Shown here piece after piece: positions 46,601 through 61,600 of a stretch of 64,000 nucleotides of DNA. Every line of letters begins with the position of its first letter. The stretch's first letter is position 1. Under the pieces are notes generated by a model. It was not told the origin of the DNA. It made no database searches and saw only the letters and a program-made list of their open reading frames with translations. The position numbers and the translations under genes are program-made. Origin of the DNA: Lantana camara (lineage: Eukaryota > Streptophyta > Magnoliopsida > Lamiales > Verbenaceae); NCBI GenBank assembly GCA_037501455.1, contig CM074860.1:42790501-42854500 (forward strand). The letters are read 5' to 3'.

Positions 46601-49600
46601 TGCTTTTCTACATCTAAATTAATGCCCGCTGACGAAAGCATCTCATGAACTGCCTGGACCAATTCTGCAGCTGATACTGGGCCATGCAAAAGGTCTTTCA
46701 CTGGTTGTGGCTGACAGTGAAAAAGAAGCAATCTTTTAAGCATTATGTAATCAAAAGGAAAACTGACAGAAGTTGGTGCAAAAGCAACAGTGCAAATAAA
46801 TGTGGTTGACCCCAATATCAAATATAAAAAATGCATTAGGACAAGATCAATGATTGGAATGAGATCACTGATTACCATACACTTTCACAACATTTGGGAC
46901 AATGCTAACTCCCTACTATACTACTTTAAACAAACACGAAAACCCAAAAGTTTCAAGTCTTCTTCAAACTTCGTCAATTCAAAAGGGCCACCAATAATGT
47001 GTTGTTATCTTTTGTTGCTCATTTTTTCTTTTTCTTTATAAAAAGTTATGCATGATTGTGGCAAATGCCTCAACTTGAGGGAAAGGGATAGATATTTAAT
47101 AGATTTCTATTTCTGGAGCTATATCTTAAGGATAGTATATGTACTGTGTTTTCAGGTAAGTTGTATTATCCTCCTATACAACAACAATATCTTCCAACAG
47201 TTACAATCCAAATTAGAGGAGTTGGAAAACTTATCACATCATACAGTGCCAAAAAAACTATATATAATATCAATTATATGTGGTTTTTGTCGTCACTAAA
47301 GCAGGTTCACAAGATGCTACCTGAGAAGGCCTTGACCTAACGCTTTCAGAAGTTTCTGGCCTTGTGCTTTCATGTAACACCTCAGCTCCCTCCTTTATCT
47401 TTGAATCTTCACTGCTATACGAAATATTCTTGAATGAGAAAATGTTTGAAGAAAGGAGGAGCTCTTCTGTTTGAGGTGAAGTTTCCAACATAAATCTGTA
47501 AAGTGCCTGTCCTGCAGATGGCTTAACATTCTCTGGAACCCTACCATACTTCAATTTTTCTCCATTAGATGACCTCCAAGCCACTATCTCTCCCTTGTAA
47601 AAGGGTCTTAAAGGGTGGAATTGCACTCGGGTAGCATCCTGCGGAAATATCTCTTTGCCCAGAAAAGAGTCAGTTCCACTCCCAAACTCGGTTTCTCTCG
47701 TGTGAGAACAGAATTTCAGAACATCAAGCAGCGCAATCTCAGTGTGATCAGGACAAAGAAATAACAATCCAATCGGTAATGGTATCGGTGAGTCCAAAAT
47801 CTGACTGATCACGGCAGCAATTACATCAGTAACAGTAATGTAATGTGGAGGTTCAGCAATCAAGACATTAGCTTTCGACTGATCTATGAAGTAAAGGGCC
47901 CTATGTTGAGAGGTATTCTCCCATTCAGGAAGAATGAAATTCTTGGTAGCAAGGGTAATGTCCAGTGACTTTGGGAGCAACAAGAAACGAGTGTATAAGC
48001 ATTTAACAAACTTCAATCTTTTGGCGATAGATCCCAATGATTTCTGAACCTTCTCCAGGAACGGCGCAACAAATCCATGATTGGAATTAGATATGTTAGT
48101 TAGTAACCTCCAGACTGCCCTTTGAAATGATTCACTCATTAACTTTTGTCTGATGGAAGCAAGTGAAACAGAGCCAATAGTTTCCAAATGGTATAAATCT
48201 TCGTTTTGGTCGAGTTCCTACAGAAAGTAAATATAAAGGATCATAGGGTGAGATATATTTTAAACATTCATGTGACGTAATCTTTCAGCTGTTAAGTACC
48301 TCTTTCACAACATCTGAGAGCTTTCTGATACCAAGTGACTCACACACACTCTCCGGAAGATCATGGTGAACAAATCTTAGCCTGGAAGTATCAATATATT
48401 TGACATAATTTGACCCACGAGAATCAATATATACGCATGCTTTTGCATAGATTAGCCTGCAGCCATCATCAGGAACAATTGCTTCAGAACTCCAGTTGGA
48501 GATTCCTGTACTGTTCTCTTCGCAAATGAAATGTAAAATTTCCAGTGCAGCACGAAATTCGTTTGGATTTAAACGCTGATATCCACAAACTTTTTGAAGA
48601 TCTGCAAGAAGATTCCTCGCAGAGACAAAAGATAGAGAGTCCTGAAGGCCCAAGTCCCCAAGGATCTTCACAAAAGGGAGGTATGTGGACGGGAGTTCAA
48701 ATGCAAATGGAGACAGATTTACTGTCAAGCGAGCGTAAAGAGAGCTTGCTCTCACTAACCGAGTACCATTTGCAGCTGGTAAGAAGGCCACTTGTTGCAA
48801 CTTCGTGATATCTGTCATGAAGAATAGTGATTAGCTTGAATGCAGTAAGAATGAAAACGCAACAAAGCATACACATCATAATATGCCACAGTTGTCTTTT
48901 TCCATTTAGAATTTTGTAAAAATCAGATAATTTCAACAAACTCAAGTCAAGACATCTGCTAAGAGAACATAAAATCATTCCAGATATAATTAGTGTAAAA
49001 AGAAAAATTAAAAAAATTAGAAAAGAAAGAAAAAAAAGAAACGAGAAAGAGAGAGAGAGAGGGAAACATTTGTCCTTTGTCTATCAACTCCAAAACGGTT
49101 TGGCAGTTCTTTGTCTAGCCATGATGACCATTGATATGCCCCAATGTTTCTTTCTTCTCTTGTGTCCTTTTTTTCTTTTTCTTCTTAAAACACAAGACAA
49201 AAGGATATTTTGCGTGTTTTATTTCTCGATTTCTAGTTTTTTTTTTTCCTCCCAACCCCTTATACATTAATGGAAAAAAGAAAAGAATATTCTAAGTTTC
49301 AAACTTCTTAATAGCTACCTTTGCCGAAAAAGAAAAAACATTTCCACTTCTTAAAATTCCTTTACGGAAAAAAAAGGATATAAAAAACTCAAATTTTCAA
49401 TTTATATTTTAGTCTCCTATATTCTTTTTATCTCATGGGGGGATCCAATCTTCCCAACTATTTTTTTTATTATGGCATGACCATAACTCTTTATCACGAC
49501 TGGATCGTAATTTTTCTCAAAATAGTTATTGATTCTGTCGAGTCTTTTATCATGGCATGACCATAACTCTCTGTCACGAATAGATCGTGATTTTTCTCAA

Positions 49601-52600
49601 AGCAGAACGTGTTTTTATCCACTGTTCGTTATCATGCCATGATCATAATTTTACTCATATCTAGGCTCTGTCGTAATCTCTAGCACGATTGGTTCATGAG
49701 TTTTAACTCTTGTCTCACAGCAATGGCAAGTGTCTAGTTCTCATAGGTCATCTGTGATTCTCTATAATCTTGTCCCAACTTAAAAGAAAAAATAAACTCT
49801 CAATCGTGATATCTATTTGTCTACACCATCACAATTATTATATATTTTGAATGATGCTTCTGCACCAAAAATGCAACAAGGATATTGAGGCCCTAGATTT
49901 TAATAATTTAATCTTCAAGGTTTCTCAGCTGGCAGGGGATGAATGAGATAGTTTCAGATGTTTTAATTGGTTAGTCAAGATTATATTATCACCCAATCAA
50001 TTTCTGCCGCGCCACCATGCTGCAGCATTATTGACCTTTGTGTTTTGCTATTTTTTGGTTCTTATTCTAGTTCTTTTTTTGGTCCCCCCACCCCCACCCC
50101 CCGGAAGCTAGTATATTTCATACTCTTCTATCAGTGTTTATTCATGTCATCTTTTGTTCTTATTTCAAGTTTTAGGTTTTTGCCCCTTTCCCCCCACCTC
50201 AATCATGTCTTTTAGAGAAAATAATTCATGACTTGAGTTTCAACCTTTTGAAATTCCTGTCATAATAACATAAAATAGTTTACCCTACCACTGTCACAAT
50301 AATATTGTGGGTGTTCTATATACAGAAAATGATTTTTTATCACTACTGATTATGATTTTCTCTCTCCTAACAGCTTTTGTCTCTGACAGGAATGCCATAA
50401 TTTTTCATAGATTCTCTCTCACACAACTAGGTTAGTAGGTTGTCCTTTCAATCTCAAGGCAGTTTGTCAACTCTTTGTTATCATGGCATGATCATGAACT
50501 CTGTCACGACTAGATCATGATTTCTCTGAAGTCTCAAGGCCCAACGTGATTCTGTCAACTGCTAGTTATCGTGGCATGACCATGATTTTATTTATATCTT
50601 GACTTTTATCATTCTATCATGACTGGTTTTAACTCTTTCTCATGGCAATGTTTAACATCTAGTTTCCACAAGTTACCTCTGATTTTCTATATTCTCGTCA
50701 CGATTTAATAAACTCTCATTCATCATCTCTATCTGGCTACTCTATCACAACATATCGTGATATTCTGAGTGATACTTCTGCACCAAGGATGCACAAAGTA
50801 TATTGATGCAATGGATTCCAGTTCAAGCTTCTCAAGCTTTCTCAGCTTGAGGGAAGGAATGAAATACTTTCAGATGTTAGAATATTTTTAATTGGTTAGG
50901 ATTATATTTTCTTTTGTTTCTGCAACAAGTAGTGCATGTTTGCCTTAATACATGCTAGGGTTTGGAGAGTGTTAGAATTAGTATATAAGCCGATATTAGG
51001 TAGGAGTAGGAAGTCGCTGTTATAAATGATTAGATCTATATTACGTGATAGGGATCAGGACTCTTATTTTATTAGGTATATGTCCCTAATCTCTATTTAT
51101 AATAGACATTAAATGTTTTCTACACAACAAAATAATAATAATATTCAATTTAGATTTCTATCAACAACATCAACATGTACATGAGACTTAGCACAAAAGG
51201 CAAATTACCTGAAGAAGACAGGGAGTGCCAAATTTTGTCTAGATACTCCAGTACATCATAGGAAGCTTCATCAATTGTCTTAATACCTGACACAGCAGGC
51301 CAGTGAGCTAGAGTGTCCTCACCACCATTTCTTCCAATAAACTGTTGAGCATGTTTACATACATGTCAATTAAGATGAGTAACAAGCTCAAAATCAGTAT
51401 ACAATGTAACCATACCTGAAGATGCTTTAGCACAACTGAAAAGGGTGGTGGACTTGACAAGTGTAGTGGTCCCCAAGCATACTCGGGGGGTACAACACTT
51501 GGTATAGAAAGAATAGGTGCACAACTCCAAGCAAGAGTCCAATCCTTCATCATTATAGATTCAGAATAAGAGCAAAGTACTCTATTCCCACTCCTTCTAC
51601 CACCGATATTTGGAAATCCTTTTTCAGCTGGAACACAAGCAATTTTGCCAAGGTGATTGCAGAAGTTGCTCCCATAAAGTACAGCAAAATTAGAGAAAAT
51701 TGTTTTAACCAAAGTCTCGGCCAGCAACCAAATTTCAAAAGATACCTCATTTTGTGAATTCCATATGTTAAGTTCATCAACAAAATCAACCTGCTTCACA
51801 AATTCACCTCCAAGATACTCAACTCTCTTAGCACACTCCAGAATAACATCTGCTTCAGCAGAAGTCCTGAGACCCGTTTTCCGCAATATCTGAAGCCATC
51901 CATCAGAAATGAATCTCTCTCCTGGGAATTTTTCTCTTACTCCAGAAAATACAGATGTCAATAATGCATCACTGGGGTCAAACAGATCTTTGGGTCTACA
52001 CAGGTTTTCAGACTGCTCATCAGCTGTTTTAACAAAATTAGTATCTCTAAGCACCTCAAGCATAGATGAATCTAATTGAAGATCTTTCCAGTTCGTATAT
52101 AGGTATATCAAGATATCCTCCTGCTCAAGGTGAGGTTTATGCTCAAATCCAGGCAATCCAAATTTTACAAGAATCTGCTGATCATGCAATTCAGGAATTC
52201 CAAGGGCTCGAAGCAGAGTGCCTTTAGCAGCATTGTTAGAGTGAGAAAGACAACGATCATCAGATGGCTTGAGAAAAGTGTTCGAAGCAATTATGCAGAG
52301 ATCCTGGTTTTCCAAACAAATATAGGTTCCAAGAACTGTTTTATAGATAGGAAGATCACGTAGCACTTCAAGCTCTTCCCTTCCATAACCCGAGCTACTT
52401 GAAGAAAAATCAGAAGCAAATAAACTAAAGAGATCCTCTCTGTCTGAAGCTGAAAAGGATGAAAGCTGAGGGAAATATCCAGCATGTTTAGCTGCTACAA
52501 GCTTTGATGATATGATTTGCCCTAATGAGTGGCCATCTGCCGGCAAGCACTTTGAGGGAGGAGCACAATCCATGTAATTAACATCAAAAATAGGAATATT

Positions 52601-55600
52601 GTATTGATTAAGCAAAGAGAACAACCAAGGATATTTTTCTTCTATATATTTAAATGATGACAAGTACTCTTGGACCTCATGAGAATCAGAAGAAACTTGA
52701 GAAGCACTTGTTTCAGGAGTAGCATTAGAAGAATCCAAATCCTTAATAGGTGGAGGTATAAAGACAAGATGGCGTTCTCTCACACGACATAAGATCGGAC
52801 GACCAAGAAAAGCAGGAATAATGGGCCAATCAGAAAACAGTGAGATGTCTTCTGATGACCCACTGAAGGTCTTCCAGAAGAGTCGAATCCATTCAGTAGA
52901 AGGACCTGCTTCACTGCCAGAATTTGCAGATTTCTCCCATGAAAACCAGGGAGCATTCTCTGAGTCAATGACATGTTTTGCCCAGTTTTCATTAAAAACA
53001 AATTTCATGTGCCCAGCAAGTAAGTGAAGAGAGAAAGCTTGGAGTTTCAAGAATGATTGGATGGCAGAATTAGTAAAAATATTCTGCAGAACTGGTCTCT
53101 CCAGTATTTCTGGATGAATGAACTTCCCTGCCAGCGAGGTGATCAGAGATTGTTCCTCTTTGTTTCCAACCCAAACTTCAGTAAACCCCAATTTCACTAG
53201 ATTATTTTGTGCAGTTGGACAAGGTAAGCCTTTAATGTGACCTGATACCTGGAAAACCCTCCACTCCTCACTATTAGGCTCATAACTCGGAATTCCCGTC
53301 AAAGGGTGCCTGTGAGATGAAGAAACTCCTGCCATGCCTATATCTTCAACAACACCACGACTAAAATCAAATAGAGCCTTCCCTAAGCTTGTGACCATTT
53401 CAATTGCATCACCGCCGGAATTGCCTGAAGTAGTGGGAAGTGACCCCTGCCTCCATGAATTGGTACCTGATACAGAAAAGGAATGACTAATTTCTTTGTT
53501 GCTTGATGATCCAAAATAAGGATTATTGACATCTTTTGATGTATTAAGTTCACTGGTTTCAGATCCCAGAAGCTGGATATCAGATAAACAGTATTCAAGG
53601 ACATCTATGAAGGTATCAATTGGCCAGCCAGTACCCACACATGGTGAAGATGCCCGAAGAAGGTCCCTAACCATCTTAGGTTTGATTTCTCTCACTGAAA
53701 TTCCCACTGCCTGAATTTCAGTCACCAGCTCCCATGGGACCGAGAAGACCGGATAATGTTCCTTGACAAAAGCACAAACTGTGGCAGGTAGCAAGTTGTC
53801 ACCCACTCCATTTCCAGGTAGTGAAAGAAACATACCGTCAGCAGCCTTAACTAAATTCCCAGAATATAGCTGCCAAACAGGAAGCTCGACAAGGCGAGCA
53901 TAGAATGGCCTAATAACTTGTTCAATTAGACATTCCGAGTCTGCCTTGAGAGGCTTCACAGTATTTGAATCTTTGTCATCCACAAGTTGCTTGACCATGG
54001 CACTCCCACTTGATCTTGGCCAAAATGAGTACATCTCATCCCTGTAAGCACTCAAAATTAGACCAACTGAACGGCCTAAATTTGGTTCAAGAATAGAAGT
54101 CAATGGATCTCTCCGCAACTTCTGCATCTCAAGTATTAACTTAATATAAGAATCACGAACACAAGACATCAGCTCTCTGTTCCAAGCTTCAATCAACTGA
54201 CTTCCAGCATCAGACTGTACCAGTGCAGCTCCGCTATCTTGGCATCTGAAAAGGTAGCGACCCTGATTATGACGCACAAGGAAATACCCCATCACTGTTA
54301 CAGGTATGTCAATACTGCTTGATAGTGGAAGTGGCGACATGATGCTGTTTAACGTATGGTTGTTAGCAGGATGCCCATTTCGTGATATATGTGCAGCAAC
54401 TCCAGCAACAGGAGTCAGGTTGTATGCAAGATACCGCCTGTAAATGAAATAATATAGTTTAGAAACATATTGTTGTGAAAGAAAGCTTTGATTTTCTGGA
54501 CAGATCCATGACAACTACTATATCAGCAATCCTGGCATACTCCTGTACTCTGTGGTCAAGGCACTCAGTTATTCTTTAGCAGCATGCGTATCCTTAAGCT
54601 TTTGGCTACTTTTATGTTGCGCAAAGTCCAAATATCAGTTTAAGTCAAAAGACATAAAATCCAGACAAGATTACTTCCAGTTAGTAATCAACTCTCCAGG
54701 AAATTTCCCAAAAATAATATTTAGTAGACAAACCACATACTGCGACAAGAAATGCAGAACTCAAGCTTGTAAGACAAAGAGAACAGATACCTAGAACAGA
54801 ATAATTCTAAGAATAATAAACTAAGAGAAATAGGAACCTCTTGTTTGATTCGTTATAGGAGAAGGGCATATTTGCAGTCTGGATACATCCCATTACAACA
54901 AGACAGATCATAGTACCATAGAAGTAACCACCCTCATATTCAACCAAAATCATCCAACATCACCACAACAAAAATCAAGGTAAATCAACCTTTCCTGCCG
55001 TAGTCAAGGTCACAAACAGTAAATGACAGTAAAGAGAATGTTTGATAGATAGAAAAAACAAGCACTTCATTCTGACAGGAATTAAAGCTGAGAATCACAC
55101 AAGAAAAAAAAAAACCATAAAAGATAAAAGATAATTTTCCAAAATTCAAATGAATCAGTTACTACCGATGCTTATTCAGAAACTTTACTTGTCACAAAAC
55201 ACGGGCAAAACAATCTAAATATATGCTTCAGCATCCACAACCCAATAGGTCATTGCTTATTTCTTTTACTGACGCACCTATCAAGTGCCATATTTCTTGT
55301 TTGACCAGAACCCATGCTGAGTACAACGAGCCACCGATCAACATATCTAGCTCCCCTTTGATTCAAGATCAAATCCAAAACATGAAATTTGATTGCAGCA
55401 CTGGAGCTGCCAAATATACTGGATAGCTGGAACTTCTTCCACTTCTTTTCTGAAAAGGGATTTCTAACAGTTGCAGACAAAGGATCGATACCAATTGAAT
55501 AATCAAGGCATGGTTGTGAGCTTCCATCCTCCCATGTTGACAAAGATACCTGTGTAATGAAGCAATAAATTAGCAATCACCTCAAGCACTATGTAATGGA

Positions 55601-58600
55601 GTAAATAATAACCAATCACCCCTAGCAATATCTCTCTCATATTGAACAGATTAAAACCCTTTTGTACATTTGTTTTCAAATCACTTATGCTTTGACATGT
55701 TTCAATAAACCTGCAGTCTTCATTTGGCTGCTTAGGTGAATTATTGAGCTTACTCATACTGAGTGAAATTACTAATCAGTAGTACTCTGATTATTGTACA
55801 CAAATCAAACATAGAAATGATCTAGTTGTGGTAATAAATTCTTTACAGTAAAGATATCCAATAAAAATCAATAACTAGCAAGTGAGAATTAAGAAACCTA
55901 GATTCCATACATCATATGTTAGTTACATTTCCACAATAGTAGACCATATTGAGCAATATGGGTCGAGATGTAATCTTGAAAAACAGAAGCTGACATCAAG
56001 TTTTAAGTATATACATATCCACCTGAGACAACTTGGGGAACCAACAGATAATAAAATCCAAAATAAATACTACACTATCATCACAACTTTTTTTTTTTTG
56101 GTCAAATCATAGGGTTAAAAATTGAGATGTTTTAGACAAATATAGCTTACTCTTATCTTTTCTTGATTTCTGATTTTTACTGTTTTTAAAATCAGGAAAA
56201 TCATAAATTACTTGATAGCTAACAAGGATAACAATCATTGCTCATACTCATAACCAAATATTTAACTTACATCAGACTTTGTGAGACTTCCTCTATATCA
56301 TTTTGCAGCAATGAAATTTCATAATTGTATTTTTAACACATGAAAGTATCTTCGTAGACCATATTTTCTATCAGCCCACATGCATCATTTGGTGAAAGCA
56401 CTCCAGTCCAGTCATCACATTCAGACACAAAAACAGTACTATCATTTAGGGAGATCAGGCATAACGGAGAATGAAGTTTTGAACTAACAAAGCATGCCAG
56501 CTTTTTACGTATTTCATAATTAATGAATTACCGAAGTTTATAACTAATAGATGATAGAATATATTTAATATCTCCATGTGCAAACAATAGCAGTTCAAAT
56601 TATAATTGCTTTTGAAAGTTGCCCTTTCATACAAAATCACAACCGAAACGCTCCCTGTTTTCCTATCTAATAGGCAGCTAGTAAATTGTGATCTAAAATA
56701 ATATCAGATTTCATTGCAAGTTCTATTGCACTAGTAGTGAAATGAGACTCGGTACACCTAAGTGAATAATTGTGGTTATAATAGTTGATTATCCGTCAGT
56801 ATCATAAATTTCTGAAATCAGGTCTACAATTGAAATTTCAATCTTCATCTATATTGTCGCTCCTCACATGCATGCAACATAATTGACGATTTTAGTGTTT
56901 TGTTCAGGTTTTTCCACTCATTCAGAAGAAGCAGAATAATGTGTACAAAATGGTTAGAAGTGTATAGCCTCAAATTACATCAGGAAGCAGCTAGTTTGAG
57001 ATTTTACTTGGGATATGCTATCAATCATGTGCTTTCTTCACATATACTTTTAACTAAAATATCTGCACAATAAAAATGATTTGCTCATATAATTTGCTAT
57101 AATGGTTAAACAATCCCATTATCTAGGAGTATTCTTTTAGACACATTTCTAGGCTAGCTATGAACTTTTTATTACCATTATCTTGAACTATTCCTTCAAC
57201 ATATTTATCTCCATATCCTACTATTTTCATATAAATGTCAAATTACCTGTACAATTGACTTCAAAAATAGTATCACTTTAGGAGCTTGCTCCAGAAACGT
57301 GTTATATATCAACTTCATCCTCTTCGAACCAAATTCAGCTCCATCTTCCATACATTTTGGTGAAAGAGGCATACGTATGATCATGGAATCAGCAGCCGAT
57401 GACCATGGCATATTTTCATCAATCAGCATTGGGCTGAACTGATCACGAAATCTCTCGGTCAATTTCGTACCTGATACCAACAAAGGAACATTAGCATACT
57501 CTTTGTTTGACGATACGTAAAAAGAGACTTGACGCCATAATAACTTCAGATTATACATTTATGTCACTTTCACTAATACAAATTGGTTGTAAATATGAGA
57601 TATATGCTTGTAATAATTTCCCTTTATTTGAAACAGAATAATAGCGATGACAAAGAAGAAAGACTATAATATCTAATAACAGGGATTTGGAGAAAGATGA
57701 ATGAACTCCAAACTGAGGCTATAAAATAACTACACATTGTGTAACTTTACCATAGTTACTGTTCATAGAAAACACGAGACAAATGCAGTTCATCACTTGC
57801 ACAATTATATATATTTTATCTATCTAGAGGACAACCAACAAATCAAAACTTACTAACAGGTGAAACATTGAAAAAGTCGATAACATCAGAGGCATTCACT
57901 TGCACAGCTAAAGGCTCCCAGAGATGAGTTACTAGCCCATGATATGAAGTAATTGACTTCCTTAACCAAGATTTCAACTAAAGCAGCAGACACATGCACT
58001 TGATAAATCATATATCAAGAGAACCCATATGAGAAATCTTAAAAATGTATCACCATGTAGGGGTGTAAGATCAGCTGAGCCCGCTCCCAAGTTCGGTGAG
58101 TTGGGCTTCTTTGCAAGCCAAGCTTGAGCCTAAATATACTTGTCACAAGCTCGGAAGCGGGCTCATGAGCTTTTCCTTTATATGTTTTATAATTTGAAAT
58201 ATATCATATTAATTCTAATAGCATTAATAATGATAATATTAGTATTTTTAACTATAAATATAAGTAAATTATGCTAATAAGATTGAGTTTGAGCCTAAAA
58301 TATTATAGCTCGACAAGCTCAAGTCCAGCTCAAGATCTGCTCCTCTTACATGAGCTTGAGTTTGAAACTGACATTTTTAAAAGTTTCACTCAGGCTCGAC
58401 TCGCTCACTCCAGACTATATTTTGCGCAGCCCCAACTAGTGGCCAGACAGGGACAGTTGAAGTGTGCATGCATCATGTGTTGGAAATAGAAATAGTAAAA
58501 TATCATTGTTGTGTATATTGACTAAACCCCTCCTCATCCATATACACACAATGAGGTGGAGATAAAAAAAGAATTCTATCTAACCCGACTAATATATGGA

Positions 58601-61600
58601 AATGTAATTACAATAGACATCTAATATCCTAAAGATATTCTACCACAAAAATAGCCCTCGGCCAATATATGGAAATGTTATTACAATAGACATCTAATAT
58701 CCTAAAGATATCCTACCAGAAGAATAGCTCTTCTAAATATTCAAATTATATTGATGCGTGATGGTGTATTGGGCTGGAAGACCCAGCAAGTAGAAGGGCC
58801 CAGCAGGCAGCCACGTCCAGCAGCGGGTACGGCCCAGCAGGCAGTAAGGCCCACTAGAAAAGGCCCAATTCAAGAGTTGATAGCCCTAGGATTGTGTCTC
58901 CCAATTTTGAAAGAGAGAATGAGTTAGAATGTGGTTAGTTAGTGGGAAAAACACGTTCTAAAGAAAAATATCCCACTAACTCCCAAGAAATCGGGAGCCA
59001 ACAAGATCTCAACCAACTGACTTGCTTTGAGATTATCATTAAATAGTCTTAAACAGATTTTATTTGTTTTTACCTTTCTCACGCAACTTTTCTGTGCGCA
59101 TTCTGTGCGCATGATTCTAAGGAAGTGATTATAAAGATTTTTGATTAACTAAAGGGAGCATATTTATCTCAAATGCAATTAAATCTGGAGAATTCCATGT
59201 TCTGGTCTTCTCAAATGGCAATGGAACTATATATCTGCTCACATATGGGATCTAAGTGCAGAAGCACCATACGGTTTTTATTCTCCAGCATAACATATAC
59301 TGACTTATCAAAGGCTCATTACAACCGAGAAATTAACTAATTTAGAAGCAAGGAAACCATGCATGACCTCATAACAAATGTCTGGCATACCTCTCAGGGG
59401 AAAAACTTTAGCAGAAGGTGAATGGTTTAAAGGCGTCGAAATTGCTACAGCCCGAGGATCAAAAATATAGAAGCAGCCATCAGATATAACTGAAGGCAGA
59501 TCACTGATGGAGAAGCAGCTTAGCATTCCCAAACCATAGTTCAGAGTATCACCCCTAAGACTCCACGGCGGGAGAAACTGGAGACTAGCTAATTCATCAC
59601 CACCTAAGCTGGCTCCCTCCAGGATTGCCACAAGTCCAGGGCCTTGAAATTCAGCTGCATAGGACGGAAATCAGTCACAAGCATCAGTTCATAAACCATA
59701 TATTGGAACCATATAGGAAACTGGAATTTCCTAGAAACTTGTAGGAGAAAAGTTAGTAATGTCAGAGATAATAAATAGATATGTAACATGTAAGATTGCA
59801 TTAGATTTGATTAGTAACACCACTAGGATTCTTAGTATATTTGGTTTCATTAATAGAGATTATGTGTTCTCTTTTTGGTGTCTTTACTAGAGATTGTGTT
59901 CTCTAGATGTTGATGATGATGGTAATTATTGATGTTATTGAAACAGTTCGCATTTTAAGAGATCATAAAACATGAAGTTCGAATAGATATGTAAATCATG
60001 CAAGCTTGAATTAGATTTGATTAGTATACGACTAGGGTTCTTAATATATTTGGTGTCTTTAATAGAGATTATGTGTTTCATAGATGATGATGATGATGAT
60101 TTCTCTCAACATGATATCTAGAAGGTTCCCCCAAAAAAAAAAGAAGGAAAAGGAAGACAGAAAACGAAGAGGTGAGAGTAACAAAAAATAAAAATTTTGT
60201 CTAATAAAAGAATTTGTACTTCAGTCCTTTATTGGTTTCTAAGTCTTTTCAACTGGTTTTCAGCTAGTTTCCTGGACCATCCTTGTCAGTTCATTTTTGC
60301 TGCATCTCCAACTCTGCAGCAGTAGCAACCTCTTCCCAGCTTATGCTACTACCTGCTCTTTCTACCAGTGTCTATTCTTGTTGTTTTTTATTCCTATTTC
60401 GAATTTAAGGTTTTTCCTTTTCCCCACCCTCTTTTTTTTTTTTTTTTTCTTTCTTGGTTTTATTCTCTTGCTACAAGAGAATAAAAACAAGAAAAAAAAA
60501 ACACTTACGTCAAAGACTAAGATTGTATCTATTATCCTACTTATATATCTTAATGCTCATATGTCAAGCAGAACCCACAATTCCTTACCAAGATTGTGCT
60601 GCAACAAAGACTGGCGTGGATGTTCCCTCTTGTCAAATATGAGATGAAGCTTTTTGGCTTTGCAGCAATCTGCCAATTCAAGCAAGTCAAAAAGAAGAAA
60701 CTCGTATCCATGTGATTCCAACAGTTCACATATTTTGCTATAATCCATGCATGGAAAATCTTTAGTCAATTCTTTACTGACTAAAGAAAGGGACCGAAGT
60801 GATTGAATGCCCAATCTGTTGGCCAGGTCATAGCTAATAGAGGGATGCACAAAGCGTTTACCAACAACAGAATTTGACTCCATCCATGGTGCATCATTAT
60901 ACACAACATCTGCCGCACCTATGAGCACTCCAGTAGAATCTGGAATCAAAAGAGTACCCGAATTTTCTAATCCTGATCCTTCCAAGTAGTTATCTGCTAT
61001 GGTTTCTAGGACACATTGTACGAAATTCAACTGATCAGTTGAAAGACCGTCGCCTTTTACATCCTTTTGCAACAGCTTTAAAACATTCAAATAGTCACAA
61101 ACATCAAAATTACGTCTAACGCCTAATTCCAAAAGCAAACCCTGGAATATTGAAAGCTCAGATGGTACCACATACATGTATGGACTGAATTTCACAGGGG
61201 AATCAAATGCAAGCACATCTGGGGCCACAAAGCCATCTCCAATCCAAACCCATTTCACACCATCCAAGGAAGATTTCAGGGAAACCAGATCATCAGTCTT
61301 GATATAAGTTTGTAACTTTGAATAGATTAGTGGTATTTGCTTTTTCAGTTCCTCATCATTGTGCAGCCTGATCTCATTATAGCTGTTAGATAATCCCACT
61401 AATTGCGCAGACAATGTATCAACATCAGGAGGATTCATCCAGCCAAGCTTATCTTGTAGATATTCCGAACATTCCCCGTGCAATACATGCAGTTTGGATG
61501 AAACGATCCACATCTGTGATTCCGGTCTGGTTGTAACAGGTGCTGCAATTTTATGGGCTGCGACTAGCCATGGAAGCCCCCGAATTGGCGGATCAGAATA

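Noticed and set aside
50970..51166. Small copia-type solo LTR (TGTTAGAATTAG ... ATCAACA)
   Set aside because: The ends and a TATA-like stretch look right, but no matching five-base flanks were found; border and identity are uncertain.
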